Positions 1 to 35,676 of a stretch of DNA of 64,000 nucleotides are shown one piece after another. A model generated the notes under the pieces. The model did not search any database and had not been told where the DNA came from. It worked only from the letters and a program-made list of their open reading frames with translations. The stretch lies in NCBI GenBank assembly GCA_012295275.1, contig CM022666.1, forward strand, positions 7,854,265 to 7,918,264. The letters run 5' to 3'. The stretch is from Chrysomallon squamiferum. Lineage: Eukaryota; Mollusca; Gastropoda; Neomphalida; Peltospiridae. Position numbers and translations under genes: made by a program. Position 1 is the stretch's first letter; every line of letters begins with the position of its first letter.

Positions 1-336
1 ATAGTTTTGTCACTATTGTGATTTTCCAGCACAGTTATTATGGCTGTCCAAAGTGTCACAATTAATGATTGTTTTTTACAAAGAATATATTACATTTATT
101 TTTAATGTATCTTTTTTCTTTCCACGAAATTTTGTTTTTTAATTATTAATTTTTTTTTAAATTACACATTTTATTTAATCTTCCAGCAATATTTTTTTAA
201 AGCCTGTTTTTTTAAGAGTATTTTAGAATGACTAATCCATTTTGTTAACATCTACTACTTAATATAAAAATAAAAAAACCCGTAGTAAACAATATATATT
301 GTGAGACCTATATAATGTCCTACATATTTTCATAAT

Positions 337-367
<31 letters not shown>

Positions 368-524
368 TCATTTTTCAGACATTTTCCATTTTCATTTATC
401 ATAATTTATGATTAGGAATAATAAATACAGAAGACATACTTACACCAAAACCAAGAAAAAAATTTAAAAATGTATTTATTTTACCTTTTGGTGAAATCAA
501 ATTAATAATAAATTTAATTAAAAA

Positions 525-564
<40 letters not shown>

Positions 565-1034
565 AAATAAGTAATACTGTATTTTAGTATAAAATTTATA
601 ATGGATTTTTATTTACAAACAGTACCAGACTTTTGCTTTCTCTTTTAATCATTGCATTTTAATTATATACAGTTATTTATTATGGTCAATATTATATTTT
701 TAATATGAAAAACACTGTATTTTAATATTAAAAGGAATGAAATTTGGAGGATTTGTATTTATTTATCTTTATTTTCATTTTTATTGTTTTTCTATAATAA
801 TTTACAGTGAATTTTAATTTCAGAGCAGTAGTTGATTTTATGTTTTAAACACTAAAAAGCTTTTTATTATTACTTGTATTACAGAGTCTGAAAGCAAATG
901 AAAATAATATGAGAGTTTTCTGTCTGTTGCCAGGGGTAACTGCATCTTAACTTAAAGGGGAGGGGTGCAGGGCAATGTAGGGAATATATTTGTTACTGGT
1001 TTATTATTATTATATTTTTTTTTTTAGATATTAC

Positions 1035-1260
1035 TAATTGTAGACTGCTGCATTCAAATCAAGGACCATTGTAAAATTTACAAGTGCTATGAAAATAAAC
1101 ATGGCCAGAATATTTTGTCACTGTTTTGTGCAGCATGTTATCCTCTTCTTTTTTTTTCTGTTGATTTCCATGAAATTTTTAATCATTAATATATTGTGTA
1201 TTTGTAAAGTGTTGTTTGTGTACAAGAAAGAAGGTCAGACAACCATTTTTTTTTTTCAAC
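1035..1260 (+). repeat. Dispersed repeat, copy 1
   Basis: This copy shares a long, nearly identical core with the copy at 4848-5060. The first about 100 bp (from TAGACTGCTG to AGCATGTTATCC) differ at only a few positions, and the similarity fades after that. It ends near a GGTCAGACAACC motif. The reverse complement of that motif (GGTTGTCTGACC) also occurs at about 2119-2130. It is probably a fragment of an interspersed element. Both copies share an open frame over the core, but it is not recognisable as a known protein. Confidence 0.6.
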
Positions 1261-2339
1261 CACTAGAGCAAAATTTTGAATTCACCAGAAGTTTTCAGTG
1301 GTCTTTTCAATAAGGAATGTTACAGTAATTTATTATTATTATTATTAATAAAATTAATTAAAGATTTAATTATTTAATTTATCAAAAATCCAAGCTTGAA
1401 AGTAAAGTTTCAGTTATGTGAACTGACATAAAAAAAATGATAATAATAATAATTTTAAAATTAAAGTTTATTTTGATATTTTATGGTCTGGATATTATAA
1501 AGTTTTAGAAACTTTATTTTATTTATTTTAAAAAGTAAGAATTTTGGAAATAATACTAAAGAACTTATTGTATTTTTGAAGCTTGTCTTTCTAAACTAAA
1601 TGCAAAATCATTGTTTGCATCTAGGGTATAAAAAAATATATATATACATATTATTAAAATAAAAGAAAAAATAATTCAACTATTATTGAAGGAAAGTAAC
1701 TCTTGATACTGAAAGCAATTTAAGTTATTTCCCTTGAATTTCTCCAATAATAAATATATTGTTACTTTTTCTGATAAAAATTTTAAGCTCTCTTTAATTC
1801 AAAAAAATTTAAATCATTGTTTTAGAAAATACTGAGCAAGAATTAAAAAATGTTTACCCTTTTTAAGTATTTATTTAGAGTTATAAAGTAATATTTATGT
1901 AAATTTAATGGTTAATTTGAGAACACACTAAGATTTTACGTCATAGTAAATATAACCAGAATGAATTTACTAAATTTCAGCTACATTTTTTGTTTTTGAT
2001 AATTTAACATGTATGTTTGCATTTCTCACTTTCTTTGTTCAAATGTGAACATATTTCAAGTATTCCATGTGATTTATTTTCATCCTGTTCTGAGAAAAAA
2101 AAGGAAAAAATAAAAAAAGGTTGTCTGACCTTTTCATTTATTTTGTCTGGTGTTAAAATTTATTTGTGATATTTTTTCTCATTTCATAATTAATTTGTTG
2201 TCATGGAGATCATCAGTATCGTTGTCTTGTTCATTTCTTTTAGTGTACAACACTAATATTTCTTTTATTTCTTTTTTAATGTAAAAATAGTAAATTATTC
2301 TTAATAATGCTCTGAAGTTCTTTATTATTATTATTATTA

Positions 2340-2375
<36 letters not shown>

Positions 2376-3149
2376 CAAAGCTGTTTCCAATGAATTTTTT
2401 TGAAACCTTTTATGTTTATTTTCAAAATACAATAAATAATTTGGGCAGTTTATTACTAATTTTATATATAATTTTTGTTTTGCCTTTCCAAAAACAGATG
2501 CAAATTTATATTATAACTATTTCGATAGGCGTTTAAATATTTTATAATTCTTCAAAAACATTCTAAATGTGTTCAGTTATATATATTTTCCTGTCTGTTG
2601 TCACTTTTGAATATATTATATCTTCAGTGTCTCCACCTATAATCTATCAGTATGTCTGTCTGTCTGTCTGTCTTGCATTTTAATATTCTACAAGTAGCTA
2701 AACTAGACACAATGTTACTGTGTATTAAATTCTTGTTTAATCTAAATGTAATGTTGTAATGTAAATAGGTATAAATATATCTGTAAATACTATATGCTTC
2801 TGAAGCAGTTATTTCCCTTGCTTTGTGCTCTTCGACTTTGTATTGGAACTCCATGATGCAGAGATTGTTTGTTTTTTTTAATGGGAAAGGAAAAGATAAT
2901 GTTACTGTACATTGCACGAATATGACTCTTTTTATATTATTATTATTTTTATTTTTATTTATTTTATATATATATATATAGTAGAGTCTTAAATAGTTTT
3001 TGGGGAGATATTTTATTTCAAATTTCAAGAAAATTTCACAACAGCAACAACAGTTGTTTATTTTGTCAACAGCACAAAACTTGTCTGAGATGGAGTAACC
3101 ATAGCAACAGATTAACAATTTAAATTTGATTTTTCTCATTCACCTTGTA

Positions 3150-3380
3150 AAAATGACCTTACCTGTATAAATATTTACTTACCTGTCTAAATGTTCATTT
3201 ACCTGTAAAAATGTCACTTATCTGTTTGAATGTTTACTAAACCAGGTATTCACTCACTTGTATTCATAGAATTAACCTGTCTAAATATGTATCTGCTACC
3301 TTGAAATGTTCACCTACATGTACAAATGTTTTATTTACCTTTCTGAATGTTAACTTACCTTTATGTCATCTGTTATGTTC
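3150..3380. repeat. Degenerate ~20-bp tandem repeat
   Basis: About a dozen imperfect copies of a unit resembling ACTTACCTGTCTAAATGTTC follow each other. The recurring ACTTACCTGT core is conspicuous because its reverse complement resembles a 5' splice site, but there is no gene around it. Confidence 0.6.
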
Positions 3381-3509
3381 ATCATTTTTGTCCTGTTTAT
3401 TTGTTTGTTTGTTTCAAAGAAAACATTTTTTATTATTTTTTTTAAATGTTTTATTTAATGCTGTACAAAATTACTGCTTCTAAATATGAGTTTAATTTTA
3501 AAAATTTTA

Positions 3510-3566
<57 letters not shown>

Positions 3567-3800
3567 TTGGTGTATGTTTTAGTCTCTGTGTGTTATAACA
3601 TGTATATCTTATTTGTACAAAATCTTGTTTCAATGATATATGCAGTTTTATTTAACCAATTACGTCTTTAAAAAACAAAAAAAGTTGAAAATACATGTAC
3701 CATTCATCATTAAACTTGAAATAGATAACAAAAATGAATTGTTGTTTGTTGTTATTTTATTTGTTTTTGTTTTGTTTTATTCATTTATTTATTTATTCAT

Positions 3801-3835
<35 letters not shown>

Positions 3836-4109
3836 TTTTATTTTATTTTATTTTATTTTATTTTATTTTCATCATTTCATTTCATTTTATTTATTATTCT
3901 GGTTCAGGCTGTACTGCTTAATTCATAATTAGGAAAGTTATTAGTTGCGAAAGTAGTAACAAATTTTGGGTTTGAGGGAGGGAAAAAAAAAGTTAAAAAA
4001 TAGGCCATAGATGCCACTAGTCTGTATATCTGTATATGTATCCAAAGAAGGCCAACCCTATTTAGAAAGAATATATAAAATTCACAAGATGGCTGAAACA
4101 CTTGCACTG

Positions 4110-4535
4110 AAATAGATTATTATTCCAAACAGGTTGTATCTCCTAGGTAAACAGAGTAATGTATAATTTGATGTATATACTGAAATTCATTGATATGCAT
4201 TGTTATCCACAAAGGCTGTATCTCACTGGTAGACATCAAGCATGTATTGATGTATATACTGAAACACATTGATGTATATTATTATTCATCGAGACTGTAT
4301 CTCATTGGTAGACCACATCAGGTATTGTTTGATGTATATACTGAAACACATTGATGTATATTATTATTCATCGAGACTGTATCTCACTGGTAGACATCAA
4401 GTAGATATTGACGTATGTACTGAAACACATTTGTGTATATTATTATCCATCGAGACTAGACCACATCAGGTATTGTTTTATGTATATACTGAAACATTAA
4501 CACCGATGTATATTATTATCCAAATAGACTAATTC
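4110..4535. repeat. Tandem repeat array, ~65-85 bp units
   Basis: About six imperfect copies of a unit contain TGTATATACTGAAACACATT, then a TATTATTATTCATCGAGACT-like stretch, then a TCTCACTGGTAGACATCA-like stretch. Unit length varies because some copies read AGACCACATCAGGTATTG instead of AGACATCAAG. No coding potential was seen. Confidence 0.7.
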
Positions 4536-4847
4536 CAGTTCCACCTGGTACTCAACAACTGTTTATCAGTAGCTATATTTTTTAGTCAGCTGGAAGATTC
4601 ATGTAAAATATCCCTTGCTGTTGATTAAGAAGCATACAGCCAGTAAAAGATTTAATTTAACATTGTTACTAGTAACCAGTTCATATATCTGTTAAATGGT
4701 GAAAAATTCAAGAATATATAATCTTCTAATTCAGAAGCTGTTTTCAGTTGAGAGATCCTTTACTTAATTATTAATAGAGAACATTATAAATCTTTAACAA
4801 CTAATAAAAGTTATAAATAATGTCCAGTGAAGACAGTGAAAGGAAGG

Positions 4848-5060
4848 TATATTGTAGACTGTTGCTTTCAAATCAAGGACCATTGTAAAATTTACAAGTG
4901 CTATGAAAATAAACATGGCCAGAATATTTTGTCACTGTTTTGTGCAGCATGTTATCCTTATTTTTCTATTGAGTTCCATGACATTTTTAATAATATATTG
5001 TGTATTTATAGTCTTGTTGATGTAGGTCAAACAACCATTCACATACATTTTTTAGATCAT
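4848..5060 (+). repeat. Dispersed repeat, copy 2
   Basis: This is the second copy of the element at 1035-1260, in the same orientation. It lies in an open frame of about 82 codons (4827-5075) that also covers the shared core. The two copies differ by indels in their second halves that are not multiples of three, so I read this as a non-coding repeat rather than two coding exons. Confidence 0.6.
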
Positions 5061-5529
5061 GTTAAAAATCTGTAAACATTCCATCATTTATCTGGATAAT
5101 TTTTGCCAGTTTAGGGCAAGATATGTCAGGCCTTGATTTTAAAAATACCAAAATTCAAATCCTAGAATTTCCCAAATGTAAAAATCTCTCATATAATTAA
5201 TAACTAGAGGTTATAATCATGCTTGGAGCTGTTACAGAATAAGTATTGGTTTCACTTGCACTTGAAAATGAATTTGTGTCAATACCTTTTCACTAGCTCA
5301 GTGCAATGTCACATGTAAACAGAATCCAAGATTTTTATTTCCAATAATTAAATTAAAAAATAAGTTAGTTTGAATTTGTTCATTATATGTATGTTTTACT
5401 GTGTCAGTGCATCTGCTCAATCACAGAAAACTGCTAGATTTTATTTAAAAATTTAACTGTCCAGGTATCTCATCAAGGTATAATAAAGACATCAAACAAG
5501 AACAAAGACAAAACAGATTATAAAAATCT

Positions 5530-5535
5530 TTTATT
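5530..5535 (-). terminator. Candidate MCM7 polyadenylation signal
   Basis: AATAAA on the minus strand (TTTATT on the plus strand) lies about 570 bp downstream of the MCM7 stop codon at 6103. Another AATAAA lies nearer the stop, around 5645-5660. Either could be used, and AT-rich sequence makes chance hits likely. Confidence 0.3.
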
Positions 5536-6102
5536 TCAAATTCAACATAATTATATTCAGCTGTACAATGTAACTAATGGAAAACACTGAAATGTTGTTT
5601 GTAATTTCTAATTAACCTTTTGAGTTGTAATGTTGACAAATACTTTTTTATTTATTCTTCAGTTTGAAATATCTATTAACCTTAGCTAATAATATAGCAT
5701 GACAATAACAGGCTGGCAATTCCTTTATTATTAAAATATTTCTTCTTTTTTTTTGTTTTCACTGGAAAAAATCTAAAGCACAAACAGATCATTGATTTAC
5801 AGTCTCATGTGATTTTTTTTGTCACTATTATTTGTTTCCCTAAATAACAATATATTACATAAAGTTAAAATATTCATATCAAAATTAAAATTTCCATTAA
5901 AAATACTTTCTTCTTTTACATTTGTTACTCTTTATCTTGACAAATTAGTCTGAGGTCTGGTCTGCAGAGAATGCTTTTTTTCGTTAGTTTTTTTAAATGC
6001 ATTATTCTTTATTTTGTTGACAAATATTTATGGTCAGGTAAGCTCAGCAGAGTGATTAAAATCTGCATTAGAAATTATTTCTTCTTTTCTTTCTTTCTTC
6101 TT

Positions 6103-16047
<9,945 letters not shown>

Positions 16048-16090
16048 TGTTGCAATTTTCGTTTTTGTTAAAAAGAAAGCCTTCGGAAAA

Positions 16091-16112
16091 GGGCGGGAAA
16101 TGTACACACGTG
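16091..16112 (-). promoter_or_regulatory. E2F-type site and CACGTG E-box upstream of MCM7
   Basis: Forty-four bp upstream of the MCM7 start, the minus strand reads TTTCCCGCCC (plus GGGCGGGAAA, 16091-16100), a perfect match to the E2F consensus TTTSSCGC. A palindromic CACGTG follows at 16107-16112. MCM genes are classical E2F targets in animals, so this is probably the proximal MCM7 promoter. I infer function from motif and position only. Confidence 0.6.
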
Positions 16113-16553
16113 ACCGGAACTTAGCTCGTTTTAGAATCAGTCTATAACTAGTGATGGGCATCCTGAAATAAAATCACGTTTTAATAATTGGGGGATTATA
16201 TTTACTTATATTCAGATAAACAAGAATATTAATAATAATAATAATAAATGAAAAGGTTACAATAACATTCTTATCGGAATTATCAGTTTTTAAAGTTTCA
16301 ATTTTTCTGCTACCAAATTTAACTGACCAAACAGAACTAACATTAAAATTAGGCGTAGCTTTAATATTTTTGTTCATAAATAACAACAACAACAACAACA
16401 ACAACAACAAAAAAAAAAAAAAAAAAAAAATAAAATCAAATGCCGTTTAATCAATTATATTGCTTTAAATATATTTGACATGTCAGTTTAATTAATGCAT
16501 TTACTTAGTATTTAGAATGAATAAACTATTTTTTTTTAACAGCAGAATATGTA

Positions 16554-16584
<31 letters not shown>

Positions 16585-17379
16585 TTTCGATCCTTATTTT
16601 ATCTTTAATGATTAGTACAAAAGTACAAATATAATACTACTGCTGTTAAATTTTTCAACATGAAATAAATAAATTGTGAAATACTTGTTTATTTTATTGT
16701 TGAAGAACGAAAGTTATGGCAACTTAAATGAAAACGCGTTACGAGACCCTGAAAAAATTGTAATGACGTCATTTTTGTTCTTCTTTTCTTTTTTTCTTTT
16801 TTTTTACACTTTTGATGACATTAACAGAACTGATCGTGCACCTGCTTGACTTGAACAAAAAATCTAAGAAAATCTGGCATCTGGATTCTTTTCACGTAAC
16901 TAATAACTAACCAAAAGAATTAAAACAAACATAATGATACATCATCGGGTAAACATCTTACTTAATTTTTAATTATCATTTTTTTTCTTTTTCTTTTTCG
17001 TTTTTCATTTCTGCAAAAAAAAAAAAAAAAAAAAAATCTTGAACTACAATTTTCTGATTAAAAATCAGCAAAATAATTTGAAAAATATTAAAATTATTTA
17101 TCATTATTCTTCCGATTGTACATTTCAAACATTTAAAGAAATTATGAATGAAAATATGTTTTAATTGTTATGAATTTAATCAAGCATATGTAAAATGAGA
17201 AAGACGCAATTAATTCATCTTTTTTTCTTTTCTATTCTTTTTTTTTTGAAATTTTTTAAAATTTCTTTTCCCCATTATATAATTTTCACAAACAAAGGGG
17301 TAAAAAAAAAGGTAAGAGAAGTCTAATAACAACGCGAGATTTTATAATAGTCGCTAGGTGGCGCCGATAACAGTCATCC
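16113..17379. other. MCM7-DDX3 divergent intergenic region
   Basis: This is the intergenic stretch between the divergent MCM7 and DDX3 starts. Apart from promoter elements at its edges it holds AT-rich sequence with an (AAC)n then poly-A tract at 16381-16428, an (ATA)n tract at about 16557-16583 and poly-A/poly-T runs. No coding exon was seen. A 1.4-kb gap is large for a single shared bidirectional promoter, so each gene probably has its own. Confidence 0.6.
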
Positions 17380-17387
17380 TATAAATA
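17380..17387 (+). promoter_or_regulatory. TATA box upstream of DDX3
   Basis: TATAAATA lies 78 bp upstream of the DDX3 start codon in a locally less AT-rich stretch (GGTGGCGCCG just upstream). A start site about 30 bp downstream would give a 5' UTR of roughly 50 nt before the ATG. The position is plausible but AT-rich DNA produces chance matches. Confidence 0.5.
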
Positions 17388-17464
17388 GATCCTTTGTCGA
17401 CTTGCCCACCATCTTTAATCAACAATTAAATTCAGGCACAGCGAAAAAGAATCAAGGCTTCCGT

Positions 17465-29348
<11,884 letters not shown>

Positions 29349-31468
29349 AGTGGATCGATCGACTAAGAAGTGGGATTCAACCGACCGGGCTTGGCAGACG
29401 AGGTGTATTATTGGGTGTGCCTGAACAAGATGACCAGATTTTCGTTGGGACTTTATTAATTTGATTTTTTTGTCATCTTGCTTGGTTGCATGTTTATTTG
29501 ACTGTTTATTATTATTTTTTTTTAAATGTTCTCTCACCATTATTTGCTTTTTGAGGAAAAAGAAAAAAAAAAATTCCTAACATGAAATGTATGTATGTTG
29601 GGTAACAGTTGGAGACACCAGTAACATTTGAATACATGATGCAGATGACCTTTATAAAATGGGTTAAAGCTTTATGTGCTGAAACTTTAATCGGTTTCTT
29701 AATGTTTTTAATCATGTTTGATCAAATATTGCCAGATTTATACTTCTGGACTTCAGTCACAAAATGTCTGTTCATAAGACAAATTTAAGAAAAAAAAAAA
29801 AAACTCCCCAAACTGATGGCGTTATTTTGATTTGTATTTATTTGATAGTAATGTTTTTAGGTGAAAATGAAACAATTGCAAGTTCTGAACTTGAAGTTGT
29901 GATAAGGGAAAGTTTAATGGTTTTGAGTAGATGTCGAATCAAGTCTTCCAACTGGTGGTTCAAACCAGTTTCAGAGAGGAAAAGAACATTCAGTTAAAAT
30001 GACTCGAAAGTGGTCATATTTCTCAAGCGTATCATTCTCACTTAATAACGTTTTATAACTAATCATTTTCTACTTTCTTTTTTTTTGTCCCCTTTCCATT
30101 TTTAAATTTTGTTCCATTTTATTTAACTCATTGTGTAACATCACATAAAAAAAAGTGATAAATATGGTGGGTTTGTCTTAAAAAGGATTTTTTCTTTTCT
30201 GATTGTTGTTTCAGTGCTGAAGCATAACCCTTTGAGTTTGCAAGTAATACATGCTTTGAGGAGAGTAAACTAAAGCGCAATTTATGAAAGACGAAAGTTT
30301 AAACAAGAAAAAAAACAACTCTTAGATTATAAAAGACTTGTTTAAAATGTGTGCATAGTACATTTTATACCGGTTTGATGCTATACAATAGTCAGTTGTG
30401 CAATTATTTGTTTTCTTACTAACCGGTGATTAATCATTCAAGATTAAAACATCAAAGGAAACCAGATCTTAAAAGCAATCAAAAGGATCATTATTTATTT
30501 TTACCGTTTGTTCATGAAACCTAGTTGAACGTAACCATTACAAACATGTTTTTCATCTGGGTTTCCATCGAGTTAAATAAAGACAGAAACGCACAACTGG
30601 GTGTTTATTACATGCACGTTTTCAATGTGTGTGTTTGTATTATAACTGATATTTTATTTTCGTATTTAAAGATGAAAATTTTTATTTAAAATAGCCTTGT
30701 ACACCGACATATGTTACCAAGGTGTACAGGGCAAAATGTATCTTTAAAAAAGGTGAATATTAAATGAAAAATAAACCTATAAAAAGTAGCCAAAATATTT
30801 AATTTATTCAGTATTGCTTTCACTAAGTGACTTATAAAAGTTGCACCATCAGTTTGTTTTATATCTATTGGTTTTTCCTACATAGATTCATTTTAATACT
30901 AAAATGGGGTGTGCTTGTATGAATCATAAGTATTGAGGGAGAAAATAAGACATGATAATGTTTCTTCATAAGTTACATTACCACTTCATCATTCATCATA
31001 AAATTTCAGTTTTTTATTTTTTTTCCCGTTTCCAGAATGTTCCATAAATAATTTTAAGAAAAATGTAGGCAGCTGCTGAAATTATCATTTGAGTAGCTAA
31101 CGTTTTTAAAACCCATTTTATAAATACGTTATATTTTTTTGTATTTTTTTTTTAAACTGAAAACTGGTGATGCAACTTTGATAAAGATTTTTATTAAGTA
31201 AGAAAAGTGCGCTTTACTTGTTTGATCTTAATGTACGTGTCATGTTTTGCCGTAATAATCCTCAGAGTTGAAATGATGGGTGCTAGCGTGTTTGTGTGTG
31301 AGTGAAATGGTTCATGAGGTAATTTGACATGCATTTTTACTCGTGGTCGAATATTGATGCAAACTATTGGTATAAATAGTTTTATAGACTTTTTCCTATT
31401 GCTCCTTCATTATCTATTATATAATATCCTAAGAAATTATGACCAAGAAATTTTTAACCTGTATCTGA

Positions 31469-31474
31469 AATAAA
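31469..31474 (+). terminator. Candidate DDX3 polyadenylation signal
   Basis: AATAAA followed closely by GTTTATAATT and a long T-run lies 2.1 kb after the stop codon. An alternative AATAAA is at 30770-30775. The choice among these cannot be made from sequence alone. Confidence 0.35.
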
Positions 31475-31482
31475 GTTTATAA

Positions 31483-31513
<31 letters not shown>

Positions 31514-33328
31514 GTGTTAATTTTTGTACATTGGGCATTTGAAATTAACAGTTCAGATTAGTAATTTATTTCCATAACAAACATATGTGAAAGTTTGTGT
31601 ATTGGTCATGAAGTAGAATTTGGAGGTTTTGAAATTATTAAATAATTTAAACAGCCTTAAAGATCAAATGTACTTGGTCATGCATGTTCTTTTTTCATTA
31701 TTTCCAGATTAACAAAGGTTTTTAAACCACATACTTGCTATATCCATGTCAAGTATAAATGAACCATTTTAGGCTGCACTGAAGTCTGTCATGTATTAAA
31801 TCTGGTTCTTCATCTGTTCCTAACACCAGTTTTTGATGATTATTATTATTATTATTATTATTATTTTTATTTGTAAAATTTTATTGTGTGTATAAATGTG
31901 TTAGAATAGTTTTTAAATTTTTTTCTTGAGATGCCGTCCTTTGATAAGACGATTGCTGATGTATTTTGCATTTTTCCATTTTGGTAACACATCAAGTGTT
32001 TCCTAGAACTTTTTTTTAAAATTATTGATCTCCATCTGATTTTTTTTAACCAGGGTGGTGATACAAGATGGTGATTAATTATTTTTGTTACAAGTTTTCA
32101 TTTAAATGTTTCAAAGAATTTTTGCAAATGGACTTGAAGAAAAATTTGAAAGTGGTGCACAGGGTCTTAACAATTCATATGTACAAGTACTGAAGAAAAA
32201 ATTTCAAATGAAAAAAAAAACTGATTAACAAAAAGGATCATATAAACTGTAAAAGTATGTGTTTTTTATACTTCTAAATCTGTCAATTGGAATACTATAT
32301 ATTTTTTTTTTTTTAAGATTCTTGTGAAACCCAAGCCTGCAGAAGTATTGGTAACAAAATAACACATAAAAATTAAAAGAAATAAGACAGGAGGTAAATT
32401 TACTTAAAATAGTGATGCATGTTGACATTATAACTTAAACCATTTTTAATGTCATTTTAGCAGGTAATTAGCAGGTTAAAATCTATTTTCAAATTTCAGA
32501 ATGACCAGTCTGTTTCAGGACATTCTGTGAATGTTTACAATTAAATTTTCTAGTCAGAAGAAAAGAATCAGTTTAGTGTGGAATTGATAATTAATTCAGT
32601 TTTATATTGGTGCATTTTTATTACATGTACCAGTATTTATTTATTAATAAAACCTAGGCTTGGAGTTTTACTTTTGTAATAAAAAATATTAAAATTTATT
32701 TAATAATAAATAAAATAACATTCATTTTTCTTCACAAATTTCAGCTAGTTACCTAGCTCTCCATTTGAATGTTAAAAAACATGCTAATGGAATGAAGTGA
32801 GAATTTATATTTAAAATTTGGGAGATGCTAAAATGAATGGCTGATACATTTTTTTTTTTTTTTTTTTGTTAACAAATTTTATTTTGGTTACATTTTTTTT
32901 TTAACATTTCATAAATATACCTTGAACAAATTGATGTTTTTTAATAATTAAAATTGTTATTAATGATGAATGGTACTACCATATTTCCAAAAAAAATGGT
33001 TTGTGCCAAAATAAATTTTTTGAAATGGAGAAAATACTTGAGCTTTTTGTTCACAAATGAAAATAAGATTTTGTGGAAAATAAGTTCTTTGCTACATTAA
33101 CGTTAGCAAGTTGAATTAACAAATCTAAGCATTCATTTCGAGCATCATTGTTGCATCACTGAACCCTGTGCAGAGAAAAACAACTGTTCATATAGTTCTA
33201 TTGTAAGTTCTGAATTAGTTAACAATTTGAGTTCTGTGAATCTTGTTCTTCATGCTGTTAGTGTTACTTATTGCACCTGAACTGTTTTCAATATTGAATG
33301 TTTGGGCACCGTTGATCAGTTTATCTTC

Positions 33329-33359
<31 letters not shown>

Positions 33360-35635
33360 GTAAGCACAGGTTTTTCAGATGGTTTCATTTTTCAGCACAG
33401 TTGGAAGGAGAAAAATGTAATTTTTTTTTGGTGTAATGAAGAATGTTTTCAAACTTTTTAAAAAATGTTGAATGTTTGATTCACAGAACAGTAAAAACTC
33501 TGCGCCTTAATGTGTCTGATGTTTTAACCTTTTTAGCACTGATCATTTTGGTAGTAGCTTTGAAAATAATAATGAAAAACAATTGGATTTTAATATTTAA
33601 AAAAAAAAATTCACATTGCTGCTGAGGTTTTTCTGATTTTATTGCATTTTGGTTAATGCATCAAGCCAGTATTGTGATGAATATAGTGATTAGTGAAAGA
33701 TGACTGGAAGCTAATTGTGATTGCAAATTCAATTTTAATCTTTGCCAGTGCTAAAAGGGTTAAAGATGATTATTCCAGGCTCAGAAAGATGGACATGTTA
33801 AAAAAAAAAAAAAAAAATTAATATTGTAGATTGTTGTGCTTTTAGAGTGTTGCTGGTCTCATAAGTTGCAGAGAAACCCATCCCTGGAAAAAATAATAAT
33901 ACCTAAAATACTAGTTAGTGCTAAATCACTGGTATGCCAAATTTTTCCTGTCTTGCCATTTTTTTTTTTAACATTCCATTTTTTTATGTTTGTCATTACC
34001 TACATTTCCTTGTTCAGGTATTTAAAAACATTTTTTTAAATTTTTTATTTTATTATTTTTTTATTTAGTATTTTCCAAAAACTTGATGTTAATTATGCCA
34101 TTTAGACAGAAGCGTTTGTGATAGATCTTACTCAAGTGATAAACAGTATATACTGTTAGCTAGAACAGTTAAAGAAAATCTTTCAGATTAAACTGTTAAA
34201 CAAATTTTCATGTAAATTTTAAAAGCTTTAATGAACTTTACTTACATTTTACTTAAATGGTATAGAAAGTTTTGAATAAATCGTTAAAATCTGGTTTAGA
34301 GGTATAAAATGTATCATTTTGTGGACTATATTTGGGATATAGAGTGAATTTTAAAAATCTGGATTTTGAAATATGTCTATATAATTTCACTGGATTCGTG
34401 ATGATTTCATGGTGATAACATGTTTTAAATTTAAATATTCAAGGGTATAAAGTGTACAATAATGAACCAAATTCATGAAGAAGCTTGAGAAATAGCATTT
34501 TAAACTATAAGATGAATAATTTCATTTAGGAAGGATTTAAATATATTTTAAACTAAATGGAGTCGAGGGTATACAATCTATAATCATGTGAACTGAATCT
34601 GGCACAAAGGATTAATGGGTGGGGGGGGTAAAAAAAATAGGATTTCAAAATAGATGAATAGATTTATATTGAATTTGGAATTTCATTTCATGGGGAATGC
34701 AATTTTAAACTAAACGGGAACAGGGTGGGTTAATAAAGTTTGAAGGGGTAAAAAAAACAACTGGTGAATGGAATTTTGAACCCCTAATTGAGATTTGGGT
34801 TCAGAAAACTTGGATTTCATTCTGTGCAACACTTTGTGTGCAAGTTGAATGAATGAAGTCTGGCCAATCGTATAACGCATTTGGGACCAGCAGATTACAT
34901 TGTGATATTATGAATATTTATATATTTTTATAGATTTAATAGGTGTATTTTAACGTGATCTGATCACTAAAAAGATTTTTTTATTGAAGTATAAACCTAT
35001 TTCATATTTATTTGTAATATTCAGTATAATCATGATTGTTGTAATGGACAACGCGATTCAAGATCACTTTAAATGTGTGTTTGTTTATTTTTTATATTTT
35101 TTTTTTAATGATTATCTGAAAAAAGATAAATATTTTAACTGTAGGAAGTTTAAAGAATATATCAGGAAAAATAGTTTTTGCATACATATATAAAGATTTA
35201 TCACAGCAATTAAGATTGATTAAACTGGAAAATGGTGAAAATTTAAATTTGCAGTTTCTACACTAAATAAAAAAAGCATTTTATAAATTATTTTAGTTGT
35301 AGAATTGAGAGTTGGATTTAAATGTAATCAGTCAATTTTCACTTACAAGGCCATTATTTACAATGCAGTCAAAAATCTAGTCTTTGTTTTATATGTAAAA
35401 TAGTCTTTCTCAAAACTAGAGGCATTCGTTTTCAAAATCATATATATATACACTTTTAAATGTAATGCTAAACATTTACATTTTATGATCACTGAATTAA
35501 ATCGATAAAGGATTATTATAAAAAATACAACAAATACTAATTAATTTTTATCCAACAGTGATTTTTGGTAGACCTTTTTTTCACCGTTACTACTTAAAAT
35601 AGTCTATCATTAATGCTGTCTTTGGTTCCAACCGT

Positions 35636-35676
<41 letters not shown>

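Larger units (their letters stand above)
1..5500. other. Gene-poor, AT-rich repeat region
   Basis: No exon with recognisable homology or coherent splice sites was found here on either strand. The sequence is dominated by poly-T runs, (ATT)n tracts (about 520-562, 2322-2373, 3508-3566), a (TTTA)n/(TTTTA)n tract (about 3780-3890), a degenerate tandem array (3150-3380), a second tandem array (4110-4535) and a dispersed repeat present twice (about 1035-1260 and 4848-5060). Open frames here are short and of biased composition. A distant exon or non-coding RNA cannot be excluded. Confidence 0.6.

Noticed and set aside
2624-3139. 171-codon minus-strand open frame
   Set aside because: Biased, repeat-derived composition (Cys run, Lys/Asn/Tyr runs), crosses a (TA)n tract, no splice context and no recognisable domain.
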